A stretch of 64,000 nt of DNA. It comes from Montifringilla adamsi (taxonomy: Eukaryota; Chordata; Aves; Passeriformes; Passeridae). The DNA lies in assembly GCA_017590115.1 (NCBI GenBank), contig JAGGNK010000114.1, forward strand, positions 1,748,867 through 1,812,866, written 5' to 3'. The position numbers and the translations under genes are program-made. This document shows positions 61,043 to 64,000 of the stretch, piece by piece. Every line of letters begins with the position of its first letter. The first letter of the stretch is position 1. The notes under the pieces were generated by a model. It was not told the origin of the DNA. It searched no databases and saw only the letters and a program-made list of their open reading frames with translations.

Positions 61043-61123
61043 CTGGGTATTTGATCTGTGTGGCTATTGCTATGAAAAGCCTGCAGCTTTTCATAGCAAT
61101 AGACACACAGATCAAATACCCAG
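61043..61123. repeat. Near-perfect 38-bp inverted repeat, 5-nt loop
   Basis: The left arm (61043-61080, beginning ctgggtatttgatctgtg) and right arm (61086-61123, ending cacacagatcaaataccc ag) are reverse complements over 38 positions. There is a single mismatch (G at 61063 opposite A at 61103) and a loop of ctgca. It would form a long, almost uninterrupted stem-loop. It lacks the bulges and 10-20-nt loop of a usual animal pre-microRNA, and no transposon termini or direct repeats were seen outside the arms. A local inverted duplication by template switching is a simple explanation. Confidence 0.95.
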
Positions 61124-64000
61124 CACAGGGAATATGTTTTTTACTACTATTTTTCCCTAACCAATAACAAATTCCACAAGTAGACCTCAATTATTTTTTA
61201 TTTGTTTTATTTTTCATTCTATTTACACACATGCATACATACACAAAAAACTCTATCCCTCATGCTCTGTCTCATTTTCAGGCTGGGCTAACATTTTTAA
61301 GAAAAAATATTTTATAGAAGACTAAGTACTTACCCTCTGCATAACTGCTACTCAGTATAATCTAGAGTAGTTGTGGGGGAGAGTCCTGCATCTCTTTAAA
61401 GCATTTTGATTTATTCTATTGAGTTGCTTCATTCATTGGCCACGTAAAGTATGGAAATGTTCTCAGAAAGAGCCACTACTCCCTTCTTCTCATTGATGCT
61501 GACATTTCCTGTTCCCTCACAAACCACTGAAGAACAGAAGGAAAAGAATAAATAAGAGTCTCTCTCCCCTCTTACCCAGAGCCTCAGAAACTGAATCCCT
61601 TTTGGCTGGAAAAACCAAACTAGTATGTTACTTTTATCTGTGGGGAAATTTAAGGTGGTGTATAATGACTACTTTGCTTAAAAACTTTTTAGTCCTAGTC
61701 ACGTTTGCTATTATGACAGTAAATACTATGTCTGCCTGTTGTCATGCCTAGAACTGGAAATCCTCTGTAAGTCCACCTTTCTAGATCTAAGTGCAAAGAC
61801 TGATTTACATTTTCCCTCTGTCTTTCCACTGAAATTTAAAGAAAATGCTGTTACCATGTAATTATTAAAATACCAACCAGGTTCTTCAACTGGTAGAATT
61901 TATCTTTTGCAACATAATAACCTCTCTAGCACCTTTCTGAGAAACTAAGTAATTAGAAGCTCTGATAATTCCTCACAATAGCATACAGTTTCTTATTTGA
62001 CTCTCTTCCACGGAATCCTTTTCTCTATTTTCTCACTGTTTGGTATTTGTGGCTTATTTGGATTATATGGTCAGACAGTAAGGCAAATGGCCCATGAGGA
62101 AATTGGGCTCTGTTCAGGTCTGTGAAATAAAATGAATGTTTATCTGGCTGAGATGGTAAGATACAGGGAGCCTTATTCCACTCAGCAAAAATATGAGTGG
62201 AGAGAATGGGGTTTATGATTTCCTTTCCATGTCTACATAAATGAAGTCTTTACTTCCTGACATGGCATTTCTCAACATATGGGGTTATGGTACATATCAG
62301 GTTGACTCAGGTAGAACATCACTGCCATCCAAAAATGACATTGCTTTTCCAATATGCCAGAGAAATATTTCTTGAATAATGCATAGCAAAAGAAATATTT
62401 TTATAGCACCTATTTTATGAATGGGTTTTTCCCACTTCTAATGCCTTACATTTTTTTTCCCTCTCTGTAATTTTCTCTCTCCAACTCCTTAACCTTTCCT
62501 TTTCTACCTATATTTTATTTCTTCTGTAGATCATCACTTTAAAGTAACATCACATGCTCTTTGTGCTGAATTCAATCTGAAGAGAGACCTGATGGCTTTT
62601 GTGCTGCAAATCTTACAATTATATAAAGAGAAGTTTGTAACTCACCTGTCCTTTCAGTCACCATCACTATTGAGGAAATGCCAGTGGCAGCCTTTCTAAC
62701 TGGCTGCAAAGGATCCCAGGTCATAAGCAGCTGAATCTTAGGGCTGCAGTAAACAGAACAGCTTCTTCAGAAAAAAAAAAAAAAAAAAAAAAAAAAAAGA
62801 AAAATTTTTTTTTTTGTGAAAAAAAAATTTACAAAAACAGGGAAATTTCTGTTGCTAGTGAAGAATGACTTAGACCCCGTACCTTTCTCACATGTTTGGT
62901 CTACTCATAACTTTGATCCTCACATCTCTCCTGCATATTCTTTCCTGTTTGCAAGCTTCTGAAAACTGATGCAATTTTCATCAAGCTTCTTTAATTCTTC
63001 CTCAAACAGCAGCCCCAACCCATAACATTTACCTTTGTTATGTTTAGAAAAAATAGGATTTGGGTGTCAATCATGTGCGGGACAATGTGGCAACTACAGA
63101 CAGAAGAACTAAGAGCAAATGAAGGAAGGGAAATGGAGGAAAGTATTGCAATAGTCTTTTTACTAGTGCATAGGCAGGGAAGATACTTAAGGAGTTGCTA
63201 CTTTCTTAATGTACTTTCCACAGCTCGATATAGCCTTTAAAATTATTCTGTGCACAAAACTTGGACAAACAGCTGGAAATACAGAGGTAACTGTATCCAG
63301 TATCACAGAAAGCACTACAGTTACCCCAGGCCCAGCACCTACAGCATGCTGGTTCATATATCAATTACTGTTGGTTCCTGTTCATGTCCCTGAGGGTGTC
63401 TCAAAATTCACTATGCAAGTGCATAGTTTCGCTCTCATTTCAGTGTCTGAACCAAAAAGAAAGCAAAATGAGTTTTGGACTCATCTAAACCCCCAGACTT
63501 CTCAAAAGCCAGGAAGCCTTTTGTTAAGTGACAAAACTACTCCTGAATCTGGGCAGGAAGCAAAGAAAATCTGCCCTTTAAAGACCATGTTTGTGGGCTA
63601 ACTCTCAAAATGGGCTCAGAGGGATGTGCTGAATAAATAGATCATTCTAAGTGGAATATGGAGATTCAATGGCTTCAAATGAAAATGTGTACTGCTTTGT
63701 AAGAAAGAAATCTTTTTGTACTTTTTCTGTATTTTTCTGTAATGCACATCAGGTTCATTCCTCAGTTGTAGTAAACTGACCCAGCCTTGACACAGTCACC
63801 AGAGAAAAGCCAAATTAAATAGTACTCAAGGTTTTAAATCGGAAAATTCTCCTTCTCCTGTTTGCAAATTCAGTGACTAGAACAAAAAATGCTGGCTCGT
63901 ATTTAAAATATTTTTTTCAGCAAAATATAGCACTTGAATGTGCATTTGCCTCACTTGATATTTAAGTTAGTGTAGACAGCTTTAGCTGAGCTTATCCAGA
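61124..64000. other. No gene clearly supported; poly-A tract
   Basis: Includes the 28-nt A tract at 62771-62798 with an adjoining A/T foldback (aaattttttttt / aaaaaaaaattt, 62802-62830). A 130-codon plus-strand frame at 63209-63601 is rich in Thr, Ser and Pro. It has no signal peptide, domain or clear splice sites and is treated as unproven. Confidence 0.5.
62771..62798. repeat. Poly-A tract, 28 nt
   Basis: An uninterrupted run of 28 A followed at once by a T11 run and an A9 run, giving a self-complementary A/T cluster. No retroposed body was recognised upstream. Confidence 0.93.

Noticed and set aside
61043..61123. Interpretation of the long hairpin as a canonical microRNA precursor
   Set aside because: The stem is almost bulge-free and the loop only 5 nt, unlike typical animal precursors; kept as an inverted repeat.
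63209..63601. 130-codon plus-strand frame rich in Thr/Ser/Pro
   Set aside because: No clear splice sites, domain or start context; length is within what chance gives in this window.

Overview
The window looks like AT-rich nuclear DNA from a bird. The evidence is six recognisable CR1 LINE 3' ends, the dominant avian retroposon. One ends in the 8-bp (ATTCTGTG)-type tail repeat typical of avian CR1. No Alu/B1/MIR-type SINE was recognised. CpG is scarce and every open reading frame is short. Nothing bacterial, viral or organellar was seen: no operons, rRNA, tRNA, CRISPR or insertion sequences. Most of the window reads as intron or intergenic DNA, and no protein in it could be matched to a named family.

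Layout. 1-10.8 kb: mostly unique AT-rich DNA with a 15-bp perfect hairpin near 2.0 kb, a (CA)n tract at 7.8 kb, a 48-bp tandem duplication at 9.4 kb and a possible minus-strand exon at 7.3 kb. 10.8-13.35 kb: three plus-strand exon-like blocks whose splice phases agree, ending in a stop and an AATAAA. These may be the 3' end of an unidentified gene. 13.4-22 kb: no gene seen; homopolymer and dinucleotide tracts and a GC-richer block at 15.1-15.4 kb. 22.2-30.3 kb: a possible minus-strand terminal exon (with AATAAA) and a 233-bp internal exon with a consensus donor. 30.3-35 kb: a possible minus-strand exon at 31.8 kb, a 35-A tract, paired hairpins at 33.4 kb and a small CpG-richer exon-like block at 34.3 kb. 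35-48.4 kb: a CR1-rich zone with six copies of different ages and both orientations, interleaved with several minus-strand exon candidates. 48.4-64 kb: mostly unique DNA, one good minus-strand exon candidate (52.6 kb), a GC-rich block at 55.5-55.8 kb, long poly-T and poly-A tracts, and a near-perfect 38-bp inverted repeat with a 5-nt loop at 61.04-61.12 kb.

How it may fit together. If the minus-strand candidates are real, they would be widely spaced exons of one or more long-intron genes read right to left. If the plus-strand trio is real, it would be the tail of a gene whose body lies to the left. These are inferences from splice signals and open frames only. In 64 kb of AT-rich DNA many frames of 60-100 codons arise by chance, so exon confidences are low. 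The CR1 copies and the inverted and tandem repeats are the firm content.
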